This document shows positions 24,601-37,600 of a stretch of 64,000 nucleotides of DNA, in pieces. The stretch is from Siphlonurus alternatus (lineage: Eukaryota > Arthropoda > Insecta > Ephemeroptera > Siphlonuridae): NCBI GenBank assembly GCA_949825025.1, contig OX463778.1, positions 8,794,733 through 8,858,732 on the forward strand. The letters are read 5' to 3'. How positions within the stretch are numbered: position 1 is the first letter of the stretch; each line of letters starts with the position of its first letter. The notes beneath the pieces were generated by a model. The model did not search any database. It was not told the origin of the DNA and worked only from the letters and a program-made list of their open reading frames with translations. The position numbers and the translations under genes were made by a program.

Positions 24601-25832
24601 CTCAATTATTTACTGGTTTAACGCAGTTTTTAGTACTCGATTTAACCCGAGATAAAAATGTAGGATAATTTTGAGGATAAATTTATTTATGAACGCTCCC
24701 ATAGCTATGACGGTATGACTATATAAATATAATCCCAGAGAAAAGACAGAATGGTTTTCTCTGACAAAATACTATGCATAATATTCTGTTGTTCAGAGAA
24801 ATTTTCAACGTTAGTGACAGACAAGCTCGGACTGGCCATAAGAGTTAGTGAGCGATGGCTAAGTAGGCTCTCTAGGCTGGGAGACCCCTACATCGTTAAA
24901 AGTAGGCCCCCATAGGGTCAAGTAGGCCCTTGATAGAGCCCCTACCGCTGTTTGCTCAGTAGGCCTTTTCAGCCCAGTCCGACCCTGGTGACAGAGTATA
25001 TTAACAAATAGTATATATGGCACACCTTGGTGTCCAGCTGGGGGGTGGTGGCGCTGTCGTAGGAAGGGAGGGGGGTGGACAAAACCTCATCGGTGTTTTC
25101 TGTCACGCTCAGCTGAGGAGACAAGAGAAAAACATTATTAATTCATAAACAATATATTGTTTCAATTAAATAATTTCCTTCAAACAAATCCAACTATTAA
25201 TAATAATATTTTAAGTATATTATATTTACTTCCTACTCTTATAAAATGTTATTAATGTTAATATTAATATATAACATTATATATATATATATTATATATA
25301 TAATATAATATATAATAATATACAGTCTCAGATCCCCTGAGGAAGAGAGCGGTTGACTCTCGAAACGTAGTGATATGTGTAGTACATGCAAGTTTTAGTG
25401 ACGTGCACGAACCATAAGTACTATATACTGCAAACAGAAAGATTACATCGAACACCGGCAAAGGTAAAAGTCCGAACAGTGAAATATAATACTTATAATA
25501 ATAATATATTCAATAAGACACTTATTTAATTATGTATATACGGTTTATATTATACTGGTAAGCCCCATTTTCTGACACCACTTATTGGGTCTACATGGTC
25601 AAATTAGCTCAATAATAATTCTAAGCATTTTTTTTATATATATGCATGCAAACAAATTGCTGTCAATTTTAAGACTGGGATGTGGGATCATCCTGCAGTT
25701 TTTTTCTGACTACGCGCGTCACTGCAGGTTCAAACCAACATGCACGTCTGACTGACGAGGTTGACTCACGAGCTGTCTGCCTGACGAGGACGTCACGAGC
25801 ACGAGGACCACGACGAGACGTGGGGACAACAT
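21649..25832 (-). CDS. Gene C: secreted BTB-BACK-PHR-like protein, complete
   Basis: Minus-strand exons in transcript order: 25832-25770, 25112-25026, 24366-24317, 23876-23816, 23666-23565, 23244-23117, 22960-22756, 22542-21649 (stop). The protein has 529 aa. The signal-peptide exon is identical to that of gene B at all 63 bases. The linker has CYTEEEAVKLC. The BTB part has EFQAHRAMLVAASPVLETLL and FVYTGGVCLTNFSEACELVG. The last exon is the most divergent part and ends FGENEFVYSMITA, as in D, so C and D form one subgroup and A and B another. Sequons NTT and NNT are kept. It is convergent with B, with 1.36 kb between stops. No frameshift or stop is seen. Confidence 0.87.
24060..24255. mobile_element. 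M10 element
   Basis: Inverted ends around CCTTCCGGAA and CCGGAGGGAATATC; gene C intron. Confidence 0.55.
24808..24992. mobile_element. M9 element
   Basis: GCTCGGACTGGCCATAAGAG to TTCAGCCCAGTCCGACCC; gene C intron. Confidence 0.65.
25331..25377 (+). ncRNA. Hammerhead-ribozyme-like motif
   Basis: CTGAGGA, then GAGAG..CTCTC (stem II with a 7-base loop CGGTTGA), then GAAAC-GTA. This satisfies the conserved hammerhead core order with a very short stem III, as reported for Penelope-like elements. Stem I is weak (ATCCC with GTGAT, one mismatch). In the gene C intron beside TA repeats. Confidence 0.3.
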
Positions 25833-26248
25833 GGCGTCTAGAAGTAAATAAACTTTCAATTAATATTTTAACAATATTATTAATTAATTAAAAAACACAA
25901 AAAAATTCCAATTTTCTTTTTAAATGATATATTTTTTAACCTATCCAAAAAATAATGGTATAAATTTAATACTTTAATTAATACACCTCTTTTTCTTAAC
26001 TTTACGCAAAATAATATTTTCGAATCTGCTAGAGCATTATTATATACAAATATAATGAAGAACTTATTTAAATTAATATTTTATGACGTCACAAAGGCGC
26101 TAAATTATCATTAATTAATATTTGCACAAAATGTTTCAAGCATGCATCATCTTATCTATATATTTATGCATTATATTTGAACTGGTCTATTGTGAAAGTT
26201 CGGTTCAAACGTTCAAATTTAAAATAATCTTTGATGCCATATACTCAC

Positions 26249-26354
26249 TATAACTGCTGACGCTTTAAGCGATGACCATAGTCCGACGAGTATATCCCTC
26301 GGAGAGACGCGGTTTTATATCAGTCGTCAGCAGCAAATGGACGGTGTGACGTCA
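26249..26354 (-). promoter_or_regulatory. Gene C core promoter and non-coding first exon
   Basis: On the minus strand: TGACGTCA at 26354-26347, then CGACTGATATAAAACC with the TATA at 26320-26313, then an exon expected to begin near 26288 and ending at 26249 with a GTGAGTAT donor. The start codon lies one intron away at 25832; its acceptor is at 25838-25839. Confidence 0.75.
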
Positions 26355-26379
26355 CCAGAAAAGTTGAATCAGTTTAAGA

Positions 26380-26765
26380 AACTGAAATACATTGACGTGA
26401 GAATCATTCAACTATCAAATAGAAATAAAATCACAAGTGAATCAAAAAATAAAATTCTGCCAAATTTGTTCACCATTCGCAATCCCGAAAATTGAATATA
26501 AGTTGTTGATATTAATTTAACTTCTTACTTTTGAGACTTCTCTCATCTCTTATCATATCACGCGTGCTTGTTTTTAAGAAGCAAAATTTGCTGATGACCA
26601 CATTAGCCTATAACCTTTTAATCTATATTTATATATATATTAAATTGGCACATGAGTGAGCCTCATTAAAAGAAAGAAAAATTAACGAGAGGTAACCTGC
26701 ACTCTCTCTGAAGTTTAAGCAATTTAATATCTCTGTAATATTATAATTATATTTGCAGAAGTCGT
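26380..26765. repeat. Upstream flank shared by genes C and D
   Basis: GAAAAGTTGAATCAGTTTA, AAGCAAAATTTGCTGATGA, CATTAAAAGAAAGAAAAATT match 39690-40150 in order. Duplication therefore reached at least 400 bases beyond the promoter. Confidence 0.65.
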
Positions 26766-26779
26766 TGCAAAGACATAAT

Positions 26780-27110
26780 ATATATTGGCGTCATAAAGTT
26801 AGTGCGAACCTCTAGTGCGTCTGGCGAGGATTACAGTAAATGAATGATTAACATTGTAAAATCATGTAAATGCTCCGTCAGCAGCCACAGCATAATTTTA
26901 CAGAAATGACAACACCATAATTAGTTGTCAAATACTTTCGGACAAATATAAAAAAATATTTTAACTTCGTAAGTGATTTCTTTCCTAAAAATTTGACAAT
27001 TTTTGTAATTCTCCCCATGCTATCGGTATTGGCATATCCTCGATGCAAAAAATGCAAAATTTTCAGACGTCAGCGCCATTTCTTGGTCCTTTATGTCCTC
27101 TATATTATAA
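26780..27110 (+). repeat. M8 dispersed repeat
   Basis: TAAAGTTAGTGCGAACCT ... GCAGCCACAGCATAAT ... CAGACGTCAGCGCCATTTCT. Same order at 31688-32060. Confidence 0.7.
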
Positions 27111-27521
27111 AAAAATAAATAACCTTGAGAAAATTGCACTTTATACTACCATGTTATTGGATGGGAGAGTGTACTAATTATCAAAAACCAATTAGATTTA
27201 TTAAAAGGGTAAGAAGAAAAAAAATCATCAGATTTCTTAATCGTAACAGTTCAAGTAAAGTAAAAAGAGTATATTATATATATTATATTTACATTAGTAT
27301 GCATTCTGATTTCTAATCCATACTAGATGAACACGTATTTTTTACGGATCGTACTCATTCAAGGTGTCGTACTTATTTTTACTAAGCTTGATTAATGCAA
27401 GCCCAGCATCTAGCTTAAAATACGGATCAAAGAACATCCATGCATGCATGCATGTAAACACACCAATTGTTCTGATAGTCATCGTGGCTGCATGCTTGTA
27501 TTGATATAAATAGTACAGTCG

Positions 27522-27652
27522 TCACTTCGGAAATTATCCCTTAATAGCGGCCTTGTTTAACACGTACCATGTCCCGTAAAGATAACACAGAACATGGTGA
27601 ACAACTTTGAGGCTGCAAGAGGGAAATTTTCCAAGGTGACGAGTGTACCAGT
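27522..27652. mobile_element. M7 element
   Basis: GTCGTCACTTCGGAAATTAT to GGGAAATTTTCCAAGGTGAC. Confidence 0.6.
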
Positions 27653-27879
27653 AAATATTACATATTATATTAATTATAATTATATGATAGTTAAATCATA
27701 ATATTACATATTCTAGCTATTAATTATAATCATATGATAGTTAAATTATTTATTATAATAAATTAAATTAATGAATATAAAAGTACTCGCTCTATAACTT
27801 TAAGTAATAAAATTGCTAAACGTAATTCGGAATTAATTTAAATCACAATAATTAAATACCACCAAGAAGATTGTGTTGA

Positions 27880-28830
27880 CTATGTTACATCTCCATTTAT
27901 CTGCCTTAGCAATGAGCAATGTCCTCGGACCTTAATTGACCCGGATACTTTTAAATAACAAACATTGGGGATTCACCGGAGAACACAAGTACCAGGTTCG
28001 CCAATGTGAGAAAGTAATTCTTGGTTTGAATTTGTAAATTACCATTCTATAGATTCATGAACAAGCAGATATTTATTAGTCACTCAGTTGACAATTAACT
28101 CTTAAAATTCACAGGATTCCTTCCCTCGTATGCTTGTGTTATATTTTCTGTTTTGTTTTTAAAATAAAAATAGCAGTTTTTGAATTCATTAGATCTGCTC
28201 GTAAGACGTGCCTGGTGTACTCTAAGCAAGTTTACGAAAAAAAAAAAAAAAAAACTTGACGTTATCTGCATTGTTCTTCGTTCTTCCTACTCCACCTTCT
28301 GATTTGGTGTAAGAAAGTGTTTACTAAACAGCTAGGGGCTGCAAAACAAACAGACCTATATTGCGTTTGTAATAAGGTTTAGTGAAATTAATAAAACAAT
28401 CGTATCAAATTGAAAATACCTTAATATCCATATTCATTATAATTTCACCAAATATTATTATGGTATACAGTACAAGCCGTCGCCTCTGAAAAGTTCCTTT
28501 TTGCAGCCTTAATTATTAATCACCATACTTGTAAGTATAACACAATGGTGATTAACAAGGCTGCAAAGGGAACTTTTCAAAGGTGATGTGATTACGTATT
28601 GTCAATTCTACGTATTTTTTTAACCCCTCTGAATACGCTACCTTAATTAATTTGTACACTGAAGTTTTTATAATGTCTCATGTACAGTAATTTTGCATAA
28701 GTTGCTCGCAACCTCAAGATAAATTGTTATAACTACGTGGACACTTGATCTTGATCGTTAAAAATTATTATCTGCTTCGCTGCTACTCCATGCTGAACAA
28801 ATTATCTAACCTCAGGGTGCACATCGTCCC
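27880..28830. repeat. Segmental duplicate 1 (3' flank of D)
   Basis: Collinear with 59575-60830: GCCTTAGCAATGAGCAATGT..., CTTCCCTCGT..., M7, ACCCCTCTGAATACGCTACC, CTGCTACTCCATGCTGAACA. Spacing differs through indels and an M1/M4 insertion in the other copy. Confidence 0.75.
28486..28588. mobile_element. M7 element
   Basis: GTCGCCTCTGAAAAGTTCC and its inverted end. Confidence 0.65.
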
Positions 28831-28971
28831 TCGTCCGGAATAATGACCTTTCTTTCTACCACCATCTTGTTGCAATATTGAGCAATCTGCTATTTCAGGT
28901 AAGCGCAAAAGTTTCAAAAGCATATATATAATCTCTGTACATAAAAAGAAAAAAATTATAGTTTCTTCTAT

Positions 28972-29439
28972 AATTAGGTTGCTGCATGCCATTTTTTTAG
29001 TAGCTCAATCGAAAGAGGAGGTTGAGAAATGCATCTATGAATTTTATGAGATTTTTTTTAGTACTGCATCATACTTAAAATGGAGATGATAAGAGGTCAC
29101 GTGACCTGGAGGCGCCTGCCGCAACGCCTATGACGTCATTACATTCTTTGGTTTATCTATATAACACATGTAAACAATTATTACATTGTTGCTTGTTTAT
29201 TAAAAATTAGTATTTGTTTCCATAGCAACGTGGTTGTTTACAATTATTATATAATTGAACCAAAGAATGTAATGACGTCATAGGCGTTGTGGACAAAGCC
29301 TCCAAGTCACGTGACCTCTTTTCATCCCTATTTTAGTTATGATGCAATACGAAAAAAAATCGCATAAAATTCACAGGTGTATTTTTCAACCTCCTCTTTC
29401 AATTGAGCTAATAAAAAAATGGCATGCAGCAACCTAATT
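28972..29439. mobile_element. Foldback element, 468 bases
   Basis: AATTAGGTTGCTGCATGCC and its complement. The arms share AGGTCACGTGACCT-like and ATGACGTCAT palindromes and CAAAGAATGTAATGACGTCA. Confidence 0.82.
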
Positions 29440-30480
29440 GCATTCTATAATCAACGAAGTAACTAAAATGTTATGTGGGAAGTTCAGGGACAAAATATTA
29501 TTAAAAAAGTCAGTCAGCATCCAAAGTATATATGCCAAGAGTAATTCTAACACTACTAAATGGCAAAAGCCCTTAAAATATACGTTATGTTATATATATA
29601 TATTTCAGTTATTGCATAATAATGAAAAGAAGATTTTAAATTATCCAAAAGTTGGATTTTTTACGACCTTTCCAACCCAAGATTACTATATTACTATTTA
29701 ACATTACTGAAATACCCCCACTTATAAGCTCATCTCTGTGTTTCAAGATTAAACGTAGCTCTGGTAGGTGAAAATTTACCGGCGTATTTTTACAAATTAA
29801 TAATCTGTTATTATCATTTTCTTGAGTAATTTGAACATGTAATATAGAGGTTTCAAGTCAGCTGATTTTTTGGGTTTTCCCACCGTCCTATCCAAACCTA
29901 TGTAAAAAAAAAAAAAAAAAAGTGACTTCGTTTTTTTCAAGATTCAAGATAGAGGTTTTCTTTCATCTCATTACATGATGATACATAGAGTACATACTAA
30001 GAAGAAGATTATTTACGGTAAATTCCTTTTACGAAAAATCAGTCCAAGACGAAAAATACAGTGGATAATGCAATATTTAGATTTTTTACTTCACTTATTA
30101 CCGAGAAAAATAAAAAAATGCTTTATTTTCAAGGGCAAAATGGACCTTAGCAACACAAATTTAATGAGTATATATCGCGAGGCACACTTACTAAAAGCCT
30201 CTATATTAGAATTTCTTTATTATATATATTGATAAGGATTTTCTTTAGTACAGGACTCATGGTGCAGTTTAATATTCTGTTTGTTAACCCTCTTAAAAAT
30301 GACACAAGTTTCATTTAAAAAAATGCTTGTTTTAAATAAGAGATCATTGTAAACACTGTCTTTATATTTTTTTATGAAATAATATGTCTTATGTTGAATT
30401 CTACGAATAAACAATTAAGAAAATGGTATTGATAAAAATTATAGAATAATATTATGAATATAGTGTTAATACGTCAATAC
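29440..30480. other. AT-rich intergenic, no gene seen
   Basis: Short chance frames only; 30230-30350 is the gene D counterpart of the gene C 3' flank. Confidence 0.5.
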
Positions 30481-30490
30481 AATAGTTGTC

Positions 30491-30551
30491 GCCCCACTAT
30501 CAACGCTACATCCACCTCCACTGGAGGTGGATGTAGCGTTGATAGTGGGGC
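30491..30551. repeat. Perfect 61-base hairpin
   Basis: Arms of 30 bases starting GCCCCACTATCAACGCTACA are exact complements around a single C at 30521. Not seen elsewhere in the window. Confidence 0.95.
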
Positions 30552-30982
30552 ACCTCCACATCTATTAAAGACAAGCGCCTAGAACAGTGATATAACGTGT
30601 GTTTTTTTTACGGCGTTTGTATATAGTTCAGGTATAGCTATAAAATTAGTTCCTGGGATCCTGGGTTAGAAAAAATAAAACAAAATCATACTACATTAAA
30701 ATTTCCAATATTTTATTTATTACTTCTCTAAAAGAGATTATAAGAATATAATAACGTTTTTTATTGGAATAAAAATATAACGTTTTAAAAGTAAGAATTA
30801 GGAATAAAAAAAATATTTTGTAAGTACTGCAGTCTTTGAATTATTAAGTGGAACACTTCGTTTTGCGTGAGAGCTCGAGGGATCACCATACGATGAACAC
30901 CACGCCAGGTAATGCAAGGTACGACAACACTGTGCGTATGACGTGATATTGTGTCAACGACTATATAGCAGCGCGATGAAAT

Positions 30983-31054
<72 letters not shown>
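30983..31054. repeat. GA microsatellite
   Basis: About 36 uninterrupted GA units. Confidence 0.95.
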
Positions 31055-31058
<4 letters not shown>

Positions 31059-31075
31059 AGCGTGATTGCACATAA

Positions 31076-31289
31076 GGGGGGTCACAGACAAACTTCGCAT
31101 GGTATCGTATCGTATGACTTCGTATGATAAAACTTTAGAACCGGTTCTAAATGAGAAACTTACGATGCTAATGCGATATGATAACATGCGAAGCTGTGTG
31201 CGCGCGCATACCTGATCGCATAGTTTCTTCTTATTATTATTTTTTATCATACGCTGCGAAATCATGCGATTCTGTCTGCGACTAGCCTA
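31076..31289. mobile_element. Inverted-repeat element with TCATACG-type palindromes
   Basis: GGGGGGTCACAGACA near the left and TCTGTCTGCGACTAGCC at the right, with ATCGTATCGTATGACTTCG inside. Single copy here. Confidence 0.45.
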
Positions 31290-31429
31290 ACAGGTGAAGG
31301 AAGTATTCCGACTCCCAACACTCCCTCTCGGTCGGTGCCCTCTATCGCTCGATCATACTCAGTGTTTGCCGTACCTTAAATTGGCTAAATTGAATTACCA
31401 GGCGTGGTCTTGACCGTATTGACATCAAA

Positions 31430-31690
31430 AAGTTAGCAGCTAGCGAACCTATATGGTGGTAATAGCTTAACTACGTGCATGCAGCGATACCCCTTCACAT
31501 GAGTTAACATTTTAAAATCATGGAAATGCTCTGATAGCAGCCACATCATAATTTTATAGATTTAATGGCATAAATAGTTGTCTCATATATACCTTCAAAA
31601 AAATATCAATTTTATAAGATAAGGGATTCTTTCATATAAATCTTTGTCATTTCTCTGATTCTCCCAATTTCATAAGACTCATAAGTATTG
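31430..31690 (+). repeat. M8 dispersed repeat, diverged
   Basis: AAAGTTAGCAGCTAGCGAAC and GCAGCCACATCATAATTTTA; directly before another copy, forming a tandem pair. Confidence 0.55.
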
Positions 31691-32060
31691 GCGTCCTAAA
31701 GTTAGTGCGAACCTAGTGGTAACTGCTGTAACTGCGTGCGTCTGGTGAGGATTGCTGTCTATGATTATTGATTAACATTGTAAAATCATGTAAATGCTCC
31801 ATCAGCAGCCACAGCATAATAATACAGAAATGACAACACCATAATTAGTTGTCAAATACTTTCGGACAAAAAATGTAAAAAAATATTTCAACTTCGTAAG
31901 TGATTTCTTTCCTATATATTTGATAATTTTTGTGATTCTCCCCATGGATGCTATAGGTATTGCGGTATCTTCGATGCAAAGAGCAAAATTTTCAGACGTC
32001 AGCGCCATCTCTTGGTCCTTTTGGTTCTCTATTGCCGTATTCTCGATGCAGAGAGGCAAT
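31688..32060 (+). repeat. M8 dispersed repeat
   Basis: TAAAGTTAGTGCGAACCTAG ... GCAGCCACAGCATAATAATA ... GACGTCAGCGCCATCTCT, then a second GCAAAATTTTCAG-like unit. Confidence 0.7.
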
Positions 32061-32208
32061 ATTTCCGCGTGCAATGCTATCTATTGGTCCTTTATATACT
32101 CAATAGTGATCACTCGAGCTCTCACACAAAACGATGTGTTCCACTTAATAATACAAAGACTGTACAGTTCATTACATGCTGGTACAAAAAAATATTTAAA
32201 ATTATTAA

Positions 32209-34521
32209 TTATGCAGTAATCATGGAATAAACGAACTCATTTTCTCCAAACAACCATTCATAACAATTGTAATTCATAAATGGTGGGTTGCTTCTACGGG
32301 AGTTGTTACGGAATTCACCAGATCCCAGACTGATGGGATAGCGGCCTGGCTTGTGAAACACGATCCTCAACTTATAGCTCTCGTTATTAAATATGTAAAC
32401 TTCTTTGTCAAATACTAAGTCTAAAAGTTCATCGTCAACAAAATAAGATTCATCAGAATTGTCTGAGCTGCAAGAGGTTTGAACACGTTTCTTGAAGTCC
32501 ATGGAATGTAAAACCTCATTTGCAGCGTTCAAAACCTGGACAGTAAGGTCCTCCATATATTCTGAAGAACAAGGGTCTACTTTACGTTTAGGAATCTGAA
32601 TTCCAAACAATTTACGGTGTTCACTGACATTAAAAATTCTTGTAGTAGTGAATCTGTAGAAATATTTGTTGTCATCTTTAAATTTTTTATCACAAGATTC
32701 ATTTGTTTCATTATAAATCTCGAAATACTGATTTGAGTCCGGAACTTTCCTTTTCTCGGTGCTTGAAGAAAGGTTCGCTGGCAGCTTCATCACTCCAGGA
32801 GAGTTAATGTTGAAGGTTACAGCTAGGCTTTCGACGTAGGTCAGGATCCTGGAGGTCGATTGAAGGTCGGTGAACTGTCTGGAAGTCATGGTGAGGAACC
32901 TAATGAGACCCAGGGCTGGTCCCAGGGCTTCTTTTAGACCCTCAGGCTCCTGAGGAAGACCTCTACGATTGACCTCCGCTATAGCCCATCGGAGACTTGC
33001 GTCAAACAAAACGAGTTCAGAGCTGACGCTGAGAGTGTCTTGCTTCAGCAGCGACACCAGCGAGGACTGCGGGATTTTCTCGAACTGAGGATCTCTCAAG
33101 GATTGTTCGGTCTCTTTTTCAATCATCTGGAAATACAAGAATTTAACAACTTAGAATCAGCTTCAATATTCACTTTTATATAATCCGATTTATTAAAAAA
33201 GACACGTAACATTTAAGAGAACAATGCTTGTTAGTGAAAAAATAAATAACTTGATAATATTTTGATCTCATAATAAGAATTGATTGTGGAATATTTTATG
33301 AAATTTTACTAAAATTTCAACATCATGAGAGCAGCCACATACTCTAAATTTACAAAATTCACAACACTATAAATAATTGCAGTGAATGGATACATTGGTT
33401 AGATAGGAAAAATGATTTTAGGCCTATAATTATAACTCTTCTCATGCAAATTAATTTTAGGATACCGATGGTTGATTTACGTCCAGCATGCCAATATCTG
33501 AAGGAAAGGTTTTACCCTAGAATTAATTTCAAATTTAGTTATAGGAGTAAAATCGTTTCTCCTATCCTTATCTAATAACTAATGTTATTCCAATTTTGTA
33601 TTTTAATGAAATGTACACCCGTCGCCTTGGAAAATTTCCTATTGCAGCCTTGTTAATCCCCATGCCCTGTGTTATTCTTACGGGGCCTAGTGATTAATAA
33701 GGCCGCAAGTGGGAAATTTTCCAAGGTGACGAGTGTACAAAAACGTTCTTTAAAACTTAGGATTTTTTGTAATTATTTTCACTATAATAGAGAATGTGAT
33801 ATTAAATTATTGTTGATTTGTTTTGTCGCCATTTGATTTTTGCAATATACAATGAATAATGACTTATTAATGACACTCTGCTTTTGAACAGTATTAACTA
33901 TTTAGAATATGTGAATAAGAGCCCCATCAGGCACTATAAGCATACCGTCAAGATTGCATCAGAGATTATTTATTTAAATAAATATTTTCTGATTGCATGG
34001 TATTGTCATCGCAAGCGACGGAAAATGACGTCACTTTTCGAGGCTCATGTTAATTAATTATTGCGCTTTTACAATACTGCACTTGAGATATAGAGATAAA
34101 AAGTATCTTGCAGGCGCGGATCCAGGGGGAACTAAAGGGCCCCCCCCCCCCGAAATTTCGGATTTAACATGGACAATATAGGCATTTCCCCCATTCCATT
34201 TTTTTTTCACCCGAAATCTTTTTCTGCATCTGCGCCTAAACTATCATGTGTAGCTGTCTGTATTACTCTTTGTATTATTGTGAATTACTCTGCATGTTAG
34301 TAAAACACTTTTGATTAAAAAAACTTGTTTTTACAGGTTCGAGGTCCCATTAAATCTACTAGACAAAATAATACGTCAACTTTTGACTGAATAATTAATG
34401 CATTTATTTATTCAAATGCTGTTGCTTTTATTCTTCGTCTCTCTCTGAAAAAAAAAAAAGAAAAAAAAAAAAAAAAAACTTGAAAAGTTTCAACCCTCAA
34501 AATTTGGAATTTTGTGGTCTC

Positions 34522-34607
<86 letters not shown>

Positions 34608-37600
34608 ATATAAATAAAACATAAGCGTAAAGTGTCAAGAATAAAAACTTTCAAACATAAATCTTACAATTATTATTAGTAATATTAATTGTCTACCACG
34701 CTGTCAACATGAATCAATAAATTATGATATGCAACGATATCTCAAAATCACTAAGGCGCACTACCCCCCTCACCTGCATGGCCGCGTGCTCAAGGTCGTT
34801 GTCTCGGTGTCGGTGCGCGCACTGTAGGGCCTGCCACACGTTGCCGGGGTGCAGCGAGGACCACAGAAAGGCGCGGCTCTGCCTGGCCAGCTGATCCACC
34901 TGCAGCCGCGCCGCCACGCCCACCAGCTCGCACGCCTCCGAGAAGCTCGTCAAGCACACGCCGCCCGTGTACACGAACCTGGGGAGACAACGGTTTGTAC
35001 ATCTCGAGGCAGTACAAACGTTACGTTGTACGGGATACGTTGTAAACACAAATTCTCTAACGCGCTTTATATTGCAAATCCCCCTCCTCTGAACATCCAC
35101 CCATTAATTGGCTGACAGCCAGGCGTGGATCCAGAAATAAATTTCGGGAGGGGCTTTCTCGATAAGGATAATGTTAAAAAAACAAATTGGAGTGGGAAAA
35201 ATACCTATATTGCCCAATTGCCCATGTAAAATCCAAAATTTTGGAGGGGGTCGCAGTCTGGCCTGGATCCGCGTCTTCTGATGGCTACTTACTCAAGCAG
35301 AGACTTGAAGGCCTGTGGTGAAATGTCACGCATGCGCAGTACACGTCCCTCGTGGTCCCTCAACAACGTCTCAAGAACGGGGCTAGCGGTAATCAGCAGC
35401 ACTCGATGGGCGTGGAACTCCTGCACACGGGACGCGTAAAGTATACATCCAAAAGTGTCCGGTCTGCACACTTACATAATTTCGTGAAGTTATAAGCAAC
35501 TTGTTTAGCATCAAAGACATTACTTTGTACAGACTGCACAATCGTAATATGCTCTACAAATACATAGCTACTCACACTTCTTAAATGTTTGTATTTTTAA
35601 GGATAGAAGCAGACATTATATATAAAACAAAAATTCGGGCTATAACAATTAAACATGATTTATTTTTCTGCTTCTATTTAATCTAATGCAATGATAACAG
35701 GGTCAACAATGTAGTATTGACCTCAAGTTTTTTATTACAATCAATGAATAAAGGATGCATATGTTTTGACACTCTGAATTTTTTTCAGATTTTTTAGAGG
35801 CCAGGAAATATTGTTAAATTTTTTTGCTGAGATCGGGTTTGAACCCACGCCTTTTTTAGGTCTTCTCCTTTTATTAAGAGAGGCGTCTATAGTTCCCGGG
35901 CCTTAAATAATCTGAAAAAAATCAAAGTAGCATAACTTTGTACCCTCTATTCATTTCTGCAATAAACATGCAATTTTAAGGCCAATACTCCACATTGAAT
36001 ATCTTAGACTTCTCGGATGACACAAACTACTTCTCATGTTCAGTAAAATTTTATAAACTGCGATGTCTCCTCCCCCACCTGTGTGTTGTTGTCCGGTCCC
36101 ACCACGAAGGTACAGTCCGTGTACAGACGACGCTCCAACAACACACGGTTACGATCTTTCACCGAGCCGGTCCGCCAGTCCTGTGACAATTTTAACATTA
36201 AATATAGTTGCGATATAAATGTGATATATTATTGGCTATTTCTATAGAATATACCCTATGTTTGCTCTTTCTACTTAATGACTTAATTAAGTTCAATAAT
36301 TGTTATGGACACTTAATAATTATGCTATTGGAGGCAATATAAGGTAAAATAAAAGAAGTTGCGTAGAGATGCGCTTTACACTGCCTTATATAATCAAGCA
36401 ATTACATATTAATTATTTTAATAACTTTGCCATAAATTGTGGAATTTAAAAAAGCCATAATTATATACAGCAGTTTTTACTGAAATTGGTAATTGCACTA
36501 TAAGAATACTCCAGTTTATAATTTTCTGTATTATGTGAGATAACTACATCGCAGCTATTAAATTTGTATTATTTACCGGTTATGTTCAATGACTATATCC
36601 CAGCTATAGTATATAGCTATAGCTGTATTAACTGATTAACATAACACAATGACTATAGTCATTGTGTTATGTTAATCAGTTTATCCCCCCCCCCCTGCTA
36701 TGAACTGACCGTGGTGTTCTCCTCCACGTTCCAGTCTCTGATCTCTGAGTCCACCTCCACCTCCTCGGACCTGCATGTGTCAGGACACGTGTCAGGACAC
36801 GTGTCAGGACACGAGTCAGGACATGTGTCAGGACACGTGTCAGGACATTTTATAGTGTCACCTCGAGAGAGTATAAAAATCATGCTCAAATAATTAATGA
36901 AAATAAAGGCCCTGAACATCGAGTTTATTAACAATCAACGATCCAGTTAAAGTCAGTTTGCAATACCATGATGATATAATTATAACAATTATTATTTTTA
37001 GCTTACGTTTCACCGTTGGCGTTGCACAAATTGACCGCTTCCTCCTCCGTGTAACACTGAAACATATGAGCCAGTTTTACATATACTAACTCTAAACCAT
37101 AGGTAAACATTGTTATAAAAAATGTGCATGGACTAAATTAGTTCTACAGTAAAATTAATATGAAAATCCCTCCAGACGTAACCGGAAGTGTAAATTTTGT
37201 GGCTATTCTGCATGTAATTTAGTTTTGAAACTTTACAGAAGGATTTACAGTAGAAGTACACTGACTTATTGGTGTGGTATTGTAACATTGAAATATGAAT
37301 AGGAAGATCAGAAACCTTAAACTTCCGGCTACTTTCCGAGGGAATATCATATAAATTTGACTTTATTTTTTATTTGTTCACATATTGCAAAGCATCGATT
37401 TAATCTACACATTTATGTACCAATTTTCGTTACTGATTTTAACCCAATATAAAAATATAGGATAAATTTGGTCTAAATTTGGACCTATATATATATATAT
37501 ATATAGTATTTCTTTGTGAATGTTGAATGCTCCTCGCATAGTTCTGTTACTACAATATTGTTCAGAGGAATTTTTCAGTATATATTGTCAGTACATTTAA

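Noticed and set aside
25250..25320. Extra promoter from TATATA runs
   Set aside because: Low-complexity TA repeat without an initiator or downstream exon.
30954..31265. Ser-Leu repeat protein
   Set aside because: Translation of a GA microsatellite.
36780..36851. CRISPR-like or minisatellite array
   Set aside because: Pure 12-base tandem without spacers, in an animal intron.
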